A stretch of DNA of 8,130 nucleotides from Clostridiales bacterium (GCA_012522875.1 JAAYJP010000184.1:1-8130); one strand, 5' to 3'. Positions 1-6,104 are shown, counted from the first letter of the stretch. Numbers and translations are program-made. Notes: generated by a model not told the origin, from the letters alone.

Positions 1-13
1 ACGTTCGAAACAT
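1..13 (-). CDS. Start of a minus-strand gene running off the left edge (partial)
   Basis: Only the first four codons (Met-Phe-Arg-Thr) of this putative gene lie in the window, so no function can be given. The start is inferred from context: on the minus strand an AAGGGGTG ribosome-binding site (plus-strand positions 22-29) precedes the ATG at 13, and a near-consensus promoter lies upstream at 84-112. Another ATG at position 32 is also open to the edge but has a poorly placed ribosome-binding site. The gene would lie in tandem with the sugar importer but with its own promoter, so it could be a related sugar gene or something unrelated. Confidence 0.35.
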
Positions 14-43
14 CTGTGTTACACCCCTTCATTCCTGACCGGG

Positions 44-53
44 CATGCGCATG
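44..53. repeat. 10-bp perfect palindrome in the leader of the leftward gene
   Basis: CATGCGCATG is its own reverse complement. It lies between the predicted transcription start (about 77) and the start codon at 13 of the leftward gene, where a bound repressor could act as a roadblock. A 10-bp palindrome can arise by chance, so this is weak support for an operator. Confidence 0.3.
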
Positions 54-83
54 AAGCGATGCAACCGGAATACTAACCATCAT

Positions 84-112
84 AGTATAAATTGCGCAAC
101 ACCTGCTGTCAA
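84..112 (-). promoter_or_regulatory. Near-consensus housekeeping-sigma promoter pointing left
   Basis: On the minus strand a perfect -35 box TTGACA (107-112) is followed, after exactly 17 bp, by TATACT (84-89), five of six matches to the -10 consensus. Transcription would start near position 77 and reach the ATG at 13 after a leader of about 60 nt. The spacer contains the 8-bp palindrome TTGCGCAA (92-99), whose central CpG resembles LacI/GalR-family operator cores, so a repressor could sit between the two boxes. The promoter is seen directly; the repressor is inference. Confidence 0.7.
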
Positions 113-161
113 GTGCGGAAACTTTGCAGATGGGCCGGCAACGACTGACATAGATTCTCTG

Positions 162-176
162 TTGCCACAGTGGCAA
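162..176. promoter_or_regulatory. 15-bp palindrome, candidate regulator site
   Basis: TTGCCAC and GTGGCAA form perfect 7-bp arms around a single A. The site lies about 50 bp upstream of the -35 box of the leftward promoter, a position typical of an activator site. Related TGGCAA or CGGCAA half-sites occur nearby (around 136-141 and 203-208). I cannot name the regulator. Confidence 0.4.
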
Positions 177-288
177 TCACCCTGGGTTTTGGCGGAAATC
201 GCTGGCAACAAGCCGGCTTATGCCTTGTAGTTTTGGGTAATGACCCTTTTTAAAACGCCATAAACCGGTCGGGAATCATGGCTGATTA

Positions 289-400
289 TGAAAGCGCCAC
301 AAAAAAGCGCAAACTTAATTCAGCCGCTTCAACATATATGCTCTCCCAAGCACGGTATGAGGAGCCGCGTCAAAATTGTCCGGGTCAGGTGGCGCTTTCA
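289..400. repeat. 12-bp perfect inverted repeat at the end of the permease gene
   Basis: TGAAAGCGCCAC (289-300) is the exact reverse complement of GTGGCGCTTTCA (389-400). The right arm lies over the last codons of the permease gene, just before its stop, and the left arm is downstream of it; 88 bp separate them. In RNA the arms could close a long stem enclosing the stop codon and the weak terminator, perhaps protecting the 3' end. Chance cannot be excluded. Confidence 0.4.
301..330 (-). terminator. Weak candidate terminator after the permease gene
   Basis: On the minus strand, GAAGCG (from 325-330) can pair with CGCTTT (from 304-309) across a 15-nt loop, and the run continues as six Ts (301-306). 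The stem is only six pairs including a G-U and shares part of the T-run, so this is a poor intrinsic terminator. It lies about 55 nt past the permease stop codon. No better terminator is seen before the next promoter. Confidence 0.25.
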
Positions 401-1689
401 GCGGAACGGCGGCGCATCACATCGATGATGACCGCGATAACGATAAGGGCACCCTTGATCATCTTCTGCGGCCCCTGCGCCACACCCAGCAGGTTGAGCC
501 CGTTGGAAATCACACCGATAATCAGGATACCGATCACTGTTCCCAACATACTGCCTTCACCGCCCTTCATGGAGGTGCCGCCGATGACAACCGCGGCAAT
601 GGCGTCCATCTCCTGGCCGTCTGCGTTGGTGGGTACGGCGGAGTCCAGCCGGGAAGCAAGCAGCAATGCGGCCACGCCGCAGCAGAAACCGCTAAAGGCG
701 TAGACAAAGACTTTCGTGCGGTTTACGTCAATCCCTGAGAGCCGTGCGCAGTCCTCATTGCCCCCAACCGCAAAGGTAAATCGGCCGGGCCGAGTGTATT
801 TCAGGCCATACCAGCCGATAAACAGAATCGCCAGCATGATCAGGATGCCATACAGCGGAATACCTGCCACACGGCTTGATACCTCTGTAAACCCCTTGGG
901 GAAGGTGTACAGCGGCTGCCCGCCGGTGACCGTGTAGGCAGCGCCCCGCGCAAGATACATCATACCAAGCGTGGCAATAAAGGGCGGCAGGTTCAAATAG
1001 GTGATCAGCACACCGTTCAGGGCGCCAATAAACACGGAAAAAAGAATGCCCAACAGGATGGTGGCCGGCACTGACAGCCCCCAGAACTTCATCATAATGG
1101 CCATCAGCAGGCCGCTGAGGGCGATATTGGATCCGACAGACAAGTCAATGCCGCCAGAGATAATGACATAGGTCATCCCCACCGCCACCACAAAGTTGAT
1201 GGAAATCTGCTGAAATACATTCAGGAAGTTGTTCATCGTCAGGAAGGCGTCGCTTGCCAGTGCCAGGTTGAAGCATAGAACGATAAAGGCAATCAGAATA
1301 CCCAGAATGTTGTTGCCCGAGGTTACTTTTCTAAGCTCCTGCCCTTTGCCGCGCTGGCGCTTGCGGTAAAGCGCAAGCAGCGCGGCGCCGGCGGCCACCA
1401 CCAGCAGGTCAATGCCAATTATCAGGAAAAAACCTTTCATTTCGTGGAAGCGAATTAAGCGGTTTTGCTGCGGGGTCAGGATGACTTCTTCCGGGATGGT
1501 GATATCCGCCGTTTCTTTGCCCAAGACCTCAGCAGCTTTGACCTGGGCTATGGCCCGATTGTATTCAGCCGCGCTTTCCTGAAGCGTGCGCGATGCCTCG
1601 CCCAGGGTTCCGGCGTATATCCATAATGCCAGAAACAATAATCCCAGCGCCAGGCAAACACTGACCGCGATTTTTATGCTTTTCCTCAT
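385..1689 (-). CDS. Sugar ABC transporter permease (RbsC/MglC type) with N-terminal two-helix extension
   Basis: This is the membrane channel subunit of a sugar importer of the BPD_transp_2 (RbsC/MglC/XylH) family, probably acting as a dimer. The core, from about residue 125, is a normal permease: the family motif GGIDLSVGS at 179-187, a stretch starting NGVLITYLNLPPFIATLG at 225-242, and AVVIGGTSMKGGEGSMLGT at 366-384. It is 434 residues long, whereas RbsC-type permeases are usually about 320-340. The extra N-terminal part has a membrane helix (about 7-26), a roughly 60-residue extracytoplasmic segment (27-86) that begins as a charged, probably helical stretch, and a second helix (about 87-108), then a basic cytoplasmic linker (RKRQRGKGQELRK). 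The start at 1689 has a purine-rich GGGGAAGG site. It follows the ATPase gene by 48 bp and is last in the operon. The substrate cannot be read from sequence. Confidence 0.93.
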   Translation of the reverse strand: MRKSIKIAVSVCLALGLLFLALWIYAGTLGEASRTLQESAAEYNRAIAQVKAAEVLGKETADITIPEEVILTPQQNRLIRFHEMKGFFLIIGIDLLVVAAGAALLALYRKRQRGKGQELRKVTSGNNILGILIAFIVLCFNLALASDAFLTMNNFLNVFQQISINFVVAVGMTYVIISGGIDLSVGSNIALSGLLMAIMMKFWGLSVPATILLGILFSVFIGALNGVLITYLNLPPFIATLGMMYLARGAAYTVTGGQPLYTFPKGFTEVSSRVAGIPLYGILIMLAILFIGWYGLKYTRPGRFTFAVGGNEDCARLSGIDVNRTKVFVYAFSGFCCGVAALLLASRLDSAVPTNADGQEMDAIAAVVIGGTSMKGGEGSMLGTVIGILIIGVISNGLNLLGVAQGPQKMIKGALIVIAVIIDVMRRRSAESAT

Positions 1690-1737
1690 AATCCTTCCCC
1701 TTGTTGTGCTATTGCCAGGATAGGTTTCGGGCGCAGT

Positions 1738-3237
1738 TCACGCGCTTTGTTTATCCCCTATGGTGGCGTATGTGAGAATTTTCTCCTGGGTCAGCGTGCC
1801 ATCATTGTCAAAAAGGCCGGTTACCCGGCCCTGGCACATGACCAGAACGCGGTCGGACATGCTGAGGATTTCCGGAAGCTCTGACGAAATCATCACAATG
1901 GCAGCACCTTGTCGCACCAAATCATTGACGATGTGGTAAACCTCAATTTTTGCCCCAACATCAATGCCCCTCGTCGGCTCATCCAGGATAATTACCCGCG
2001 AGCGGCTCAGCAGCCATTTGGCCAGAACCACCTTTTGCTGGTTGCCGCCGGACAGGTTGCGGGCTCGCTGCAATGGGGAAGGCGTTTTGATGCTCAACCT
2101 CCTGATGTATTCCAGCACAGCACCCTGCTCCTTGCGCAGGTTGATTTTAAGCATGGGACCAAACTGGTCCAGCGAAGAGAGTGTGATGTTCATGCCCATG
2201 CCCATCGTAAGCACAAGCCCCTCTGACTTCCGGTCCTCCGTGGCGAAGCCCAGGCCGGCACGAATGGCATCCAGGGGATGCCGGATGTTTGTCCTCTGAC
2301 CATCCACAACGATCTCTCCAGCATCCTTCTTATCCATCCCGAACAGAGCGCGGACCGTCTCGGTGCGCCCCGCTCCTACCAGGCCGGAAATGCCCAGGAT
2401 TTCCCCCTCCCGGACGCTGAAGGACACATTGTTCACCTGCTTGCCAGCATTCAGCCCCTCCACCCGAAGCAACTCCCTGCCAAGGGGGACATGGATTTTG
2501 GGAAACTTTTCCTCCAGTTTCCGGCCCACCATATGGCCGATAATTGCATCAAGGGACGTGTCCGCCACATCCAAAACCGTCACATTCCTGCCATCGCGCA
2601 TTATCGTGGCGCGGTCACAGATTTCCAGCACTTCCTCAAGCCTGTGCGAGATATAGATGACTGCGACCTGTTGGGACCTCAGCATGCGAATAACGGAAAA
2701 CAATACATCGATTTCACGCCGGGTCAGCGGGGCCGTCGGCTCGTCCAGGATCAGGATACGGGACTGGATGGACAATGCCTTAGCCAACTCCACCATTTGC
2801 TTATGCGCCACGCCCAGGCGCCCCAACCGCTCCCTGGGATTTATGGCAATATTCAGGCGATCCAAAATCTTCCTGGCTTCGGCATACATCCTGCCCCAAT
2901 CCACAGCTCCCCGTTTCATGAACGGGCGGCCCAGAAAAATGTTTTCCGCCACGCTCAGCTCATCCACCAGGTTCAGCTCCTGATAGATGATGCTGATACC
3001 CAGGTTCTGCGCTTCGTGTGAATCCTTGATGCTGACAGGGCCACCATCAATCCGGATTTCCCCCTCGTCCTTTCCGTAGGCGCCGGAAAGGATTTTTACC
3101 AGAGTAGACTTCCCCGCGCCGTTTTCGCCCAGCAACGCGTGCACTTCCCCCTGCCTGACGCTCAAATCAACATGGTCAAGGGCCAAGACCCCGGGAAAGC
3201 GCTTGACAATTCCGCGCATCTGCAGGTAATCGTCCAT
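1738..3237 (-). CDS. Sugar ABC transporter ATP-binding protein, double NBD (RbsA/MglA type)
   Basis: This cytoplasmic ATPase powers the importer; 499 residues is normal for the RbsA/MglA/XylG family, which carries two fused nucleotide-binding domains. NBD1: Walker A GENGAGKST (37-45), Walker B ILILDEPTA (161-169), switch His198. Its signature region (141-147) reads L-G-V-A-H-K-Q where relatives such as RbsA have L-S-I-G-x-Q-Q, so it is degenerate. NBD2: Walker A-like GLVGAGRT (285-292) lacks the Lys, as is normal for this family, but it has a canonical LSGGNQQK signature (395-402) and Walker B VIILDEPTRGID (415-426); Ser replaces the switch His (ISSELPE), also usual. With an intact Walker A and B in NBD1 and a good signature in NBD2, one composite ATP site should work. 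The start is supported by AAGGAGG four bases upstream. The gene lies just downstream of an intrinsic terminator. Confidence 0.96.
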   Translation of the reverse strand: MDDYLQMRGIVKRFPGVLALDHVDLSVRQGEVHALLGENGAGKSTLVKILSGAYGKDEGEIRIDGGPVSIKDSHEAQNLGISIIYQELNLVDELSVAENIFLGRPFMKRGAVDWGRMYAEARKILDRLNIAINPRERLGRLGVAHKQMVELAKALSIQSRILILDEPTAPLTRREIDVLFSVIRMLRSQQVAVIYISHRLEEVLEICDRATIMRDGRNVTVLDVADTSLDAIIGHMVGRKLEEKFPKIHVPLGRELLRVEGLNAGKQVNNVSFSVREGEILGISGLVGAGRTETVRALFGMDKKDAGEIVVDGQRTNIRHPLDAIRAGLGFATEDRKSEGLVLTMGMGMNITLSSLDQFGPMLKINLRKEQGAVLEYIRRLSIKTPSPLQRARNLSGGNQQKVVLAKWLLSRSRVIILDEPTRGIDVGAKIEVYHIVNDLVRQGAAIVMISSELPEILSMSDRVLVMCQGRVTGLFDNDGTLTQEKILTYATIGDKQSA

Positions 3238-3240
3238 GCA

Positions 3241-3247
3241 GCCTCCT
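3241..3247 (-). promoter_or_regulatory. Strong ribosome-binding site of the ATPase gene
   Basis: On the minus strand AAGGAGG lies four bases before the ATG at 3237 and about nine bases after the T-run of the upstream terminator. Read-through transcripts should therefore be translated efficiently. Confidence 0.8.
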
Positions 3248-3255
3248 TGAAACTC

Positions 3256-3295
3256 AAAAAAGCGGGCCGGGCGGCAAAGCGTTGCTGCCCGGCCC
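3256..3295 (-). terminator. Intrinsic terminator between the binding-protein and ATPase genes
   Basis: GGGCCGGGC (3264-3272) and GCCCGGCCC (3287-3295) form a perfect 9-bp GC stem. After one mismatch it continues with GCAA/TTGC (3274-3277 and 3282-3285) and a 4-nt loop. On the minus strand the stem is followed by GC and then six Ts (3261-3256), so it acts leftward only; the other side has no T-run. It begins 8 nt after the stop codon of the binding-protein gene. Its place inside the operon suggests partial termination or 3'-end protection, which gives more binding protein than ATPase and permease, as in many binding-protein-dependent importers. Confidence 0.85.
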
Positions 3296-3303
3296 AGGAA
3301 TCA

Positions 3304-4218
3304 TTATTTCAGATAGTTTTCGACCAGGCTGATATCCACAACCGTGGTCTCCGCTTCGATGACTTTCTCGGTACGCTCCACACCGTTGATGGCATCGATG
3401 GCAGCCTGCACAGCATTGGCCCCTATGGCTACCGGACCCACATCCAGGGTGGCAGTCAGCTCGCCCGCTGCGACTGATTCAAAGGCATTGGGATTGCCAT
3501 CCAGTCCCACAGTGATGATATCGTCCCGGCCCAGCTGTTTAATGGCCTGGACAGCGCCAAGTGCCATCTCATCGGAGAGGCCATAGATGACATTGATTCC
3601 GGGGTTCGCCTGAATCATATCCAGGGAGGCATTCATGCCCTTCTCACGCACCCAGTCACCCGGCTGTGAGGCGACCACTTCGATCCCCGGGTAGGCTTCC
3701 TTCACGCGGTCAACAAAGCCGCCCATGCGTTGGGTGGTGTAGTCGGAAGGCAAGCCCTCGATGATGGCCACCTTGGCGTTGCCGGCGGTTTTTTCGTTCA
3801 CCCAGTCGGCGATCTTCTTCCCGCCGTTATACTGGTTGTATCCGGAGTAAGCGTAGACTTCAACACCTTCCAGCTCAGTGATGGTGTTGAACATGACCAC
3901 GGGGATGCCCGCCTCATTGGCCTTGCGGATGCCCGGAATCAGCGCGTCCAGGTTGATGCCGCAAACACAGATAGCCGCGACCCCGCGGGTGATCATGTCT
4001 TCCATCATGGACATCTGGCTGGCGTAGTCATCCTCTGATTCGGGCGCCATCACCAGCAGCTCATACCCGCCGGCCTGTGCTACCGGGGTTGCCCCCTCAA
4101 TGCAGCTGGCATAAAATGGGCTGGTCATAGCAGGCGGCAAAAAGCCAATTTCCGCCGCCAGGGCGTTCACGCTGAGCATCATCATCAGAACCAGTGCCAA
4201 AGCGAAAATCTTTTTCAT
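3304..4218 (-). CDS. Sugar ABC transporter substrate-binding protein (RbsB-like, Peripl_BP_4)
   Basis: This exported protein should capture a sugar outside the membrane and deliver it to the permease. It is 304 residues with a Sec signal peptide (MKK, hydrophobic 4-18, cleavage near ALA-AE at 21-23). There is no lipobox Cys, so it is not an obvious lipoprotein; the first Cys, residue 39, is in the mature domain. The fold is the two-lobed periplasmic-binding-protein type. By eye it aligns with E. coli RbsB: TSPFYAS (32-38), TTQRMGGF (161-168), QPGDWVREKGMN (185-196), SDEMALGA (215-222), GLDGNPNAF (238-246). The sugar-contacting Arg and Asp (R164, D240) are kept, but D89, N190 and Q235 of RbsB appear to be N111, S215 and V260, and a Phe is W189, so the ligand is probably not ribose. 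First gene of the operon, with an AGGAAG ribosome-binding site. Confidence 0.93.
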   Translation of the reverse strand: MKKIFALALVLMMMLSVNALAAEIGFLPPAMTSPFYASCIEGATPVAQAGGYELLVMAPESEDDYASQMSMMEDMITRGVAAICVCGINLDALIPGIRKANEAGIPVVMFNTITELEGVEVYAYSGYNQYNGGKKIADWVNEKTAGNAKVAIIEGLPSDYTTQRMGGFVDRVKEAYPGIEVVASQPGDWVREKGMNASLDMIQANPGINVIYGLSDEMALGAVQAIKQLGRDDIITVGLDGNPNAFESVAAGELTATLDVGPVAIGANAVQAAIDAINGVERTEKVIEAETTVVDISLVENYLK

Positions 4219-4266
4219 TTCTTCTTCCTTTCATTTTGTCAGGCATGGAATCAGGATACGAATATC

Positions 4267-4280
4267 AAAACAGGTGTTTT
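4267..4280. promoter_or_regulatory. 14-bp inverted repeat, candidate operator in the importer leader
   Basis: AAAACA and TGTTTT are perfect 6-bp arms around a GG centre. The two-base centre fits a DNA-binding dimer site better than an RNA hairpin. It is about 50 bp upstream of the binding-protein start codon. Short A/T-rich arms make a chance match possible. Confidence 0.35.
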
Positions 4281-4408
4281 CTTGGCCTCCACCTCCTTTT
4301 TCAGAAACCAGATGCTTAGATAAGCTTTGAATGCTCTGGGAGTTCTTCGGCCCAAGGGTGCCGGCAGACTAACCTTTCGGACGCTTGAAGCCTGGAACAT
4401 ATACTCCG

Positions 4409-4424
4409 CATGAATGCATTCATG
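4409..4424. promoter_or_regulatory. 16-bp perfect palindrome, candidate operator
   Basis: CATGAATGCATTCATG is identical to its reverse complement over 16 bp. TGATATCA (4423-4430) overlaps its right end, and a further ATGAA at 4436-4440 matches its half-site. It lies upstream of the binding-protein gene, next to the best -10-like sequence for that operon. A site for a dimeric regulator of the importer is the likely role; the regulator family cannot be named, and control of rbgA is possible but less likely. Confidence 0.55.
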
Positions 4425-4561
4425 ATATCACATTTATGAAATCCTTTCCAGCGTTCTGAAAAAATTACGGTGCTGGGATATCGCATATTCCCCAGATTGG
4501 TTTTTACACAGAAGCGGTGAAACAGGACGATGCCAGGGTATGGCGGCGCAGCATCTGAGGC

Positions 4562-4567
4562 TATAAT
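4562..4567 (+). promoter_or_regulatory. -10 box of a probable rbgA promoter
   Basis: A perfect TATAAT lies 65 bp upstream of the rbgA start. No good -35 box is found 16-18 bp upstream (TATGGC at 17 bp), and there is no extended TG motif. The promoter is therefore either weak, activator-dependent or not real. Transcription would start near 4574, which rules out translation from the in-frame TTG at 4573. Confidence 0.45.
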
Positions 4568-4622
4568 CCGTATTGCTTCCTTGCATTAGGGATGGAAACA
4601 TGCTATTTTTTAGCCAGCATTT

Positions 4623-4628
4623 AGGAGG
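4623..4628 (+). promoter_or_regulatory. Ribosome-binding site fixing the rbgA start
   Basis: AGGAGG four bases before ATG 4633 selects that codon over the in-frame TTG at 4573 and ATG at 4600. Proteins of this family also begin just before the W-(Y/F)-PGHMAKA motif, which agrees. Confidence 0.75.
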
Positions 4629-4632
4629 GTTC

Positions 4633-5490
4633 ATGGAAGGACAGCGGCCTATTTCCTGGTATCCGGGGCATATGGCAAAGGCAAAACGTTTGCTTGAGGG
4701 CCAGTTGAAGCGCGTGGATATTGTGCTGGAACTGTGCGATGCACGTCTGCCCCTGTCCAGCCGTAATCCGGCACTGGACAGCATGGCCGCGCACAAGCCC
4801 CGGTTGCTTTTGCTCAATAAGGAAGACCTGGCCGATCCCAGCGCCACCCGTCAATGGGTGGAATATTTCCGCGCCCGGGGTATTGCGGCTTATCCTATTC
4901 AGGCAGGGAAACACCGGCAGAAAGTCCTCAAACTGATGGATGGACTGACCCGGGAAAAGCGCCAGCGTGCCCAAACCAGGGGCATTGCTATTGGCAGCCG
5001 GGCCATGGTGGTGGGGGTGCCGAATGTAGGCAAGAGCACGATGATCAACACTTTAGCCGGGCGCAGTTCGCTGAAGACCCAGGACCGCCCCGGCGTCACC
5101 CGGGCACCCCAGTGGATGAAGGCCGGCGAGAGGCTCGAGATGCTGGACACCCCCGGGATGCTCTGGCCCAGGCTGGACGACCAGAAGATGGCTCGGCGTT
5201 TGGCCTATATCGCCGCTATCCGGGATGAGGTGCTGGACAGCTACCATCTGGCCATCGCCCTGCTGGATGAACTGATGGCGATCGCTCCCGAAAAGGTAAT
5301 GGCACGATATAAGTTTGAGGCCCCTTCCCTTCGGGGTCAGGCGCTGATGGAGGCTGTCTGCCAAGCCCGGGGTTTTCTGCGGAAGGGGAACGAGTATGAC
5401 CTGGACCGGGGCGCCGCCTGCGTACTGGATGAGTTCCGGAGTGGGCTGATTGGCCGCATCACCCTTGAACTGCCGGGGGATGTTTTGTGA
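4633..5490 (+). CDS. rbgA: Ribosome biogenesis GTPase RbgA (YlqF)
   Basis: RbgA is a cytoplasmic GTPase needed for late assembly of the 50S subunit in Bacillus and relatives. The 285-residue product matches the usual length (about 280-290). It opens with the family hallmark WYPGHMAKA (9-17), then DARLP (36-40). The GTPase motifs are circularly permuted, as expected: G4 NKED (62-65) comes before G1 GVPNVGKST (128-136), then PGVT (153-156, G2) and G3 DTPG (172-175). The C-terminal part has the expected helical region, including KGNEYDLDRGA (251-261). The start at 4633 is chosen from the ribosome-binding site and the family N-terminus. Its stop overlaps the rnhB start (GTGA), indicating coupled translation. 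In many firmicutes rplS or lepB lies upstream; here a divergent sugar importer does. Confidence 0.96.
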   Translation: MEGQRPISWYPGHMAKAKRLLEGQLKRVDIVLELCDARLPLSSRNPALDSMAAHKPRLLLLNKEDLADPSATRQWVEYFRARGIAAYPIQAGKHRQKVLKLMDGLTREKRQRAQTRGIAIGSRAMVVGVPNVGKSTMINTLAGRSSLKTQDRPGVTRAPQWMKAGERLEMLDTPGMLWPRLDDQKMARRLAYIAAIRDEVLDSYHLAIALLDELMAIAPEKVMARYKFEAPSLRGQALMEAVCQARGFLRKGNEYDLDRGAACVLDEFRSGLIGRITLELPGDVL

Positions 5491-6104
5491 GCGCTGCTGA
5501 CAGAAGGCTTAATCTCTATGAACACGATTGCGGCCTGTGGCGGGATGGCCTGTGCTTTGCCGGTATAGACGAAGCCGGGCGCGGTCCCCTGGCCGGAAGC
5601 GTGGTGGCAGCCTGTGTGGTTTGGGAGCCCTACAGCCCCATGCTCCCCTACATCGATGACTCCAAGAAGCTATCAGAGTCCAGGCGGGAAAAGGTATATG
5701 AGCTGATCGTTCGTCGGGCCTCTTTTGTGGGCGTGGGCGAAGCCAGCGCGCAGGAAATCGACAATATCAACATCCTGGAAGCCACCAGGCTGGCTATGCG
5801 CCGGGCGGCCAAAGGCGCGCCGGTCAAAGTTTTTTATATCGACGCGGTAACCGCAGTGGGCCTGGACGGTGAGGAACGCCCGGTGATTCATGGTGATATG
5901 GTATGCTATGCCATTGCCGCGGCCTCAGTGGTGGCAAAGGTCACCCGGGACCGGCAAATGCGTGCCATGGAGGATCGCTATCCAGGCTATGGTTTTGCCC
6001 GTCACAAGGGCTATGGCACTTTGGCGCATATGGAGGCCATCAGGAAACTGGGCATCAGCCCAATTCACCGTCGGAGTTTCCTGAAAGGCACCCTTGGGCT
6101 ATGA
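5487..6104 (+). CDS. rnhB: Ribonuclease HII
   Basis: RNase HII cuts RNA in RNA-DNA hybrids and removes single ribonucleotides misincorporated in DNA, in the cytoplasm. The 205-residue product has all family blocks: AGIDEAGRGPLAGSVVAA (25-42), DDSKKLS (57-63), FYIDAV (116-121), HGDMVCYAIAAASVVAKVTRD (starting at 135), YPGYGFARHKGYGT (165-178) and IHRRSF (193-198). The four acidic catalytic residues are present as D28, E29, D119 and D155. Ser38 replaces the more usual Pro in LAGPVVAA, a minor change. The length is like E. coli RnhB (198) and lacks the longer N-terminal part of the Bacillus enzyme. GTG is the start, overlapping the rbgA stop as GTGA, with a G-rich GGGGGA upstream. Its own stop overlaps yraN. 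Confidence 0.97.
   Translation: MSAADRRLNLYEHDCGLWRDGLCFAGIDEAGRGPLAGSVVAACVVWEPYSPMLPYIDDSKKLSESRREKVYELIVRRASFVGVGEASAQEIDNINILEATRLAMRRAAKGAPVKVFYIDAVTAVGLDGEERPVIHGDMVCYAIAAASVVAKVTRDRQMRAMEDRYPGYGFARHKGYGTLAHMEAIRKLGISPIHRRSFLKGTLGL

Larger units (their letters stand above)
4219..4632. other. Divergent intergenic region between the importer operon and rbgA
   Basis: This 414-bp stretch carries the leader of the importer (minus strand) and the upstream region of rbgA (plus strand). It contains three palindromic elements (4267-4280, 4409-4424, 4423-4430), a strong Shine-Dalgarno-like sequence without a start codon (4290-4298, minus) and a TATAAT box (4562-4567, plus). I found no convincing paired -35/-10 promoter for the importer; the best -10-like sequence is TATATG at 4398-4403 (minus), beside the 16-bp palindrome. 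No known riboswitch or T-box motif was recognised, and no credible gene. Confidence 0.6.

Noticed and set aside
45..230. A 61-codon plus-strand frame in the left intergenic region
   Set aside because: No good ribosome-binding site, no domain-like sequence, and it runs through the leftward promoter and palindromes.
235..251. GGGT-AATG-ACCC hairpin followed by Ts on the plus strand
   Set aside because: The stem is only four pairs and there is no plus-strand gene upstream to terminate.
288..302. Possible catabolite-responsive (cre) site
   Set aside because: It matches WTGNAANCGNWNNCW only with two mismatches, including the conserved final C, and lies downstream of the permease gene rather than at a promoter.
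2278..3021. A 247-codon plus-strand frame inside the ATPase gene
   Set aside because: Antisense shadow of a gene with strong Walker and signature motifs; His/Gln-rich composition and no family resemblance.
4473..4495. CTGGG/CCCAG hairpin upstream of rbgA
   Set aside because: The stem is short and interrupted, and the nearest T-run on the minus strand is several bases away, so it is not a credible terminator or riboswitch.
4573..4632. Longer rbgA starting at TTG 4573 or ATG 4600
   Set aside because: The family N-terminus begins at 4633, AGGAGG sits directly before that codon, and the TATAAT box would place the transcription start at about 4574.
4434..4847. A 137-codon minus-strand frame overlapping rbgA and its upstream region
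   Set aside because: Its coding half is antisense to rbgA, and no family motifs or convincing start signal were seen.
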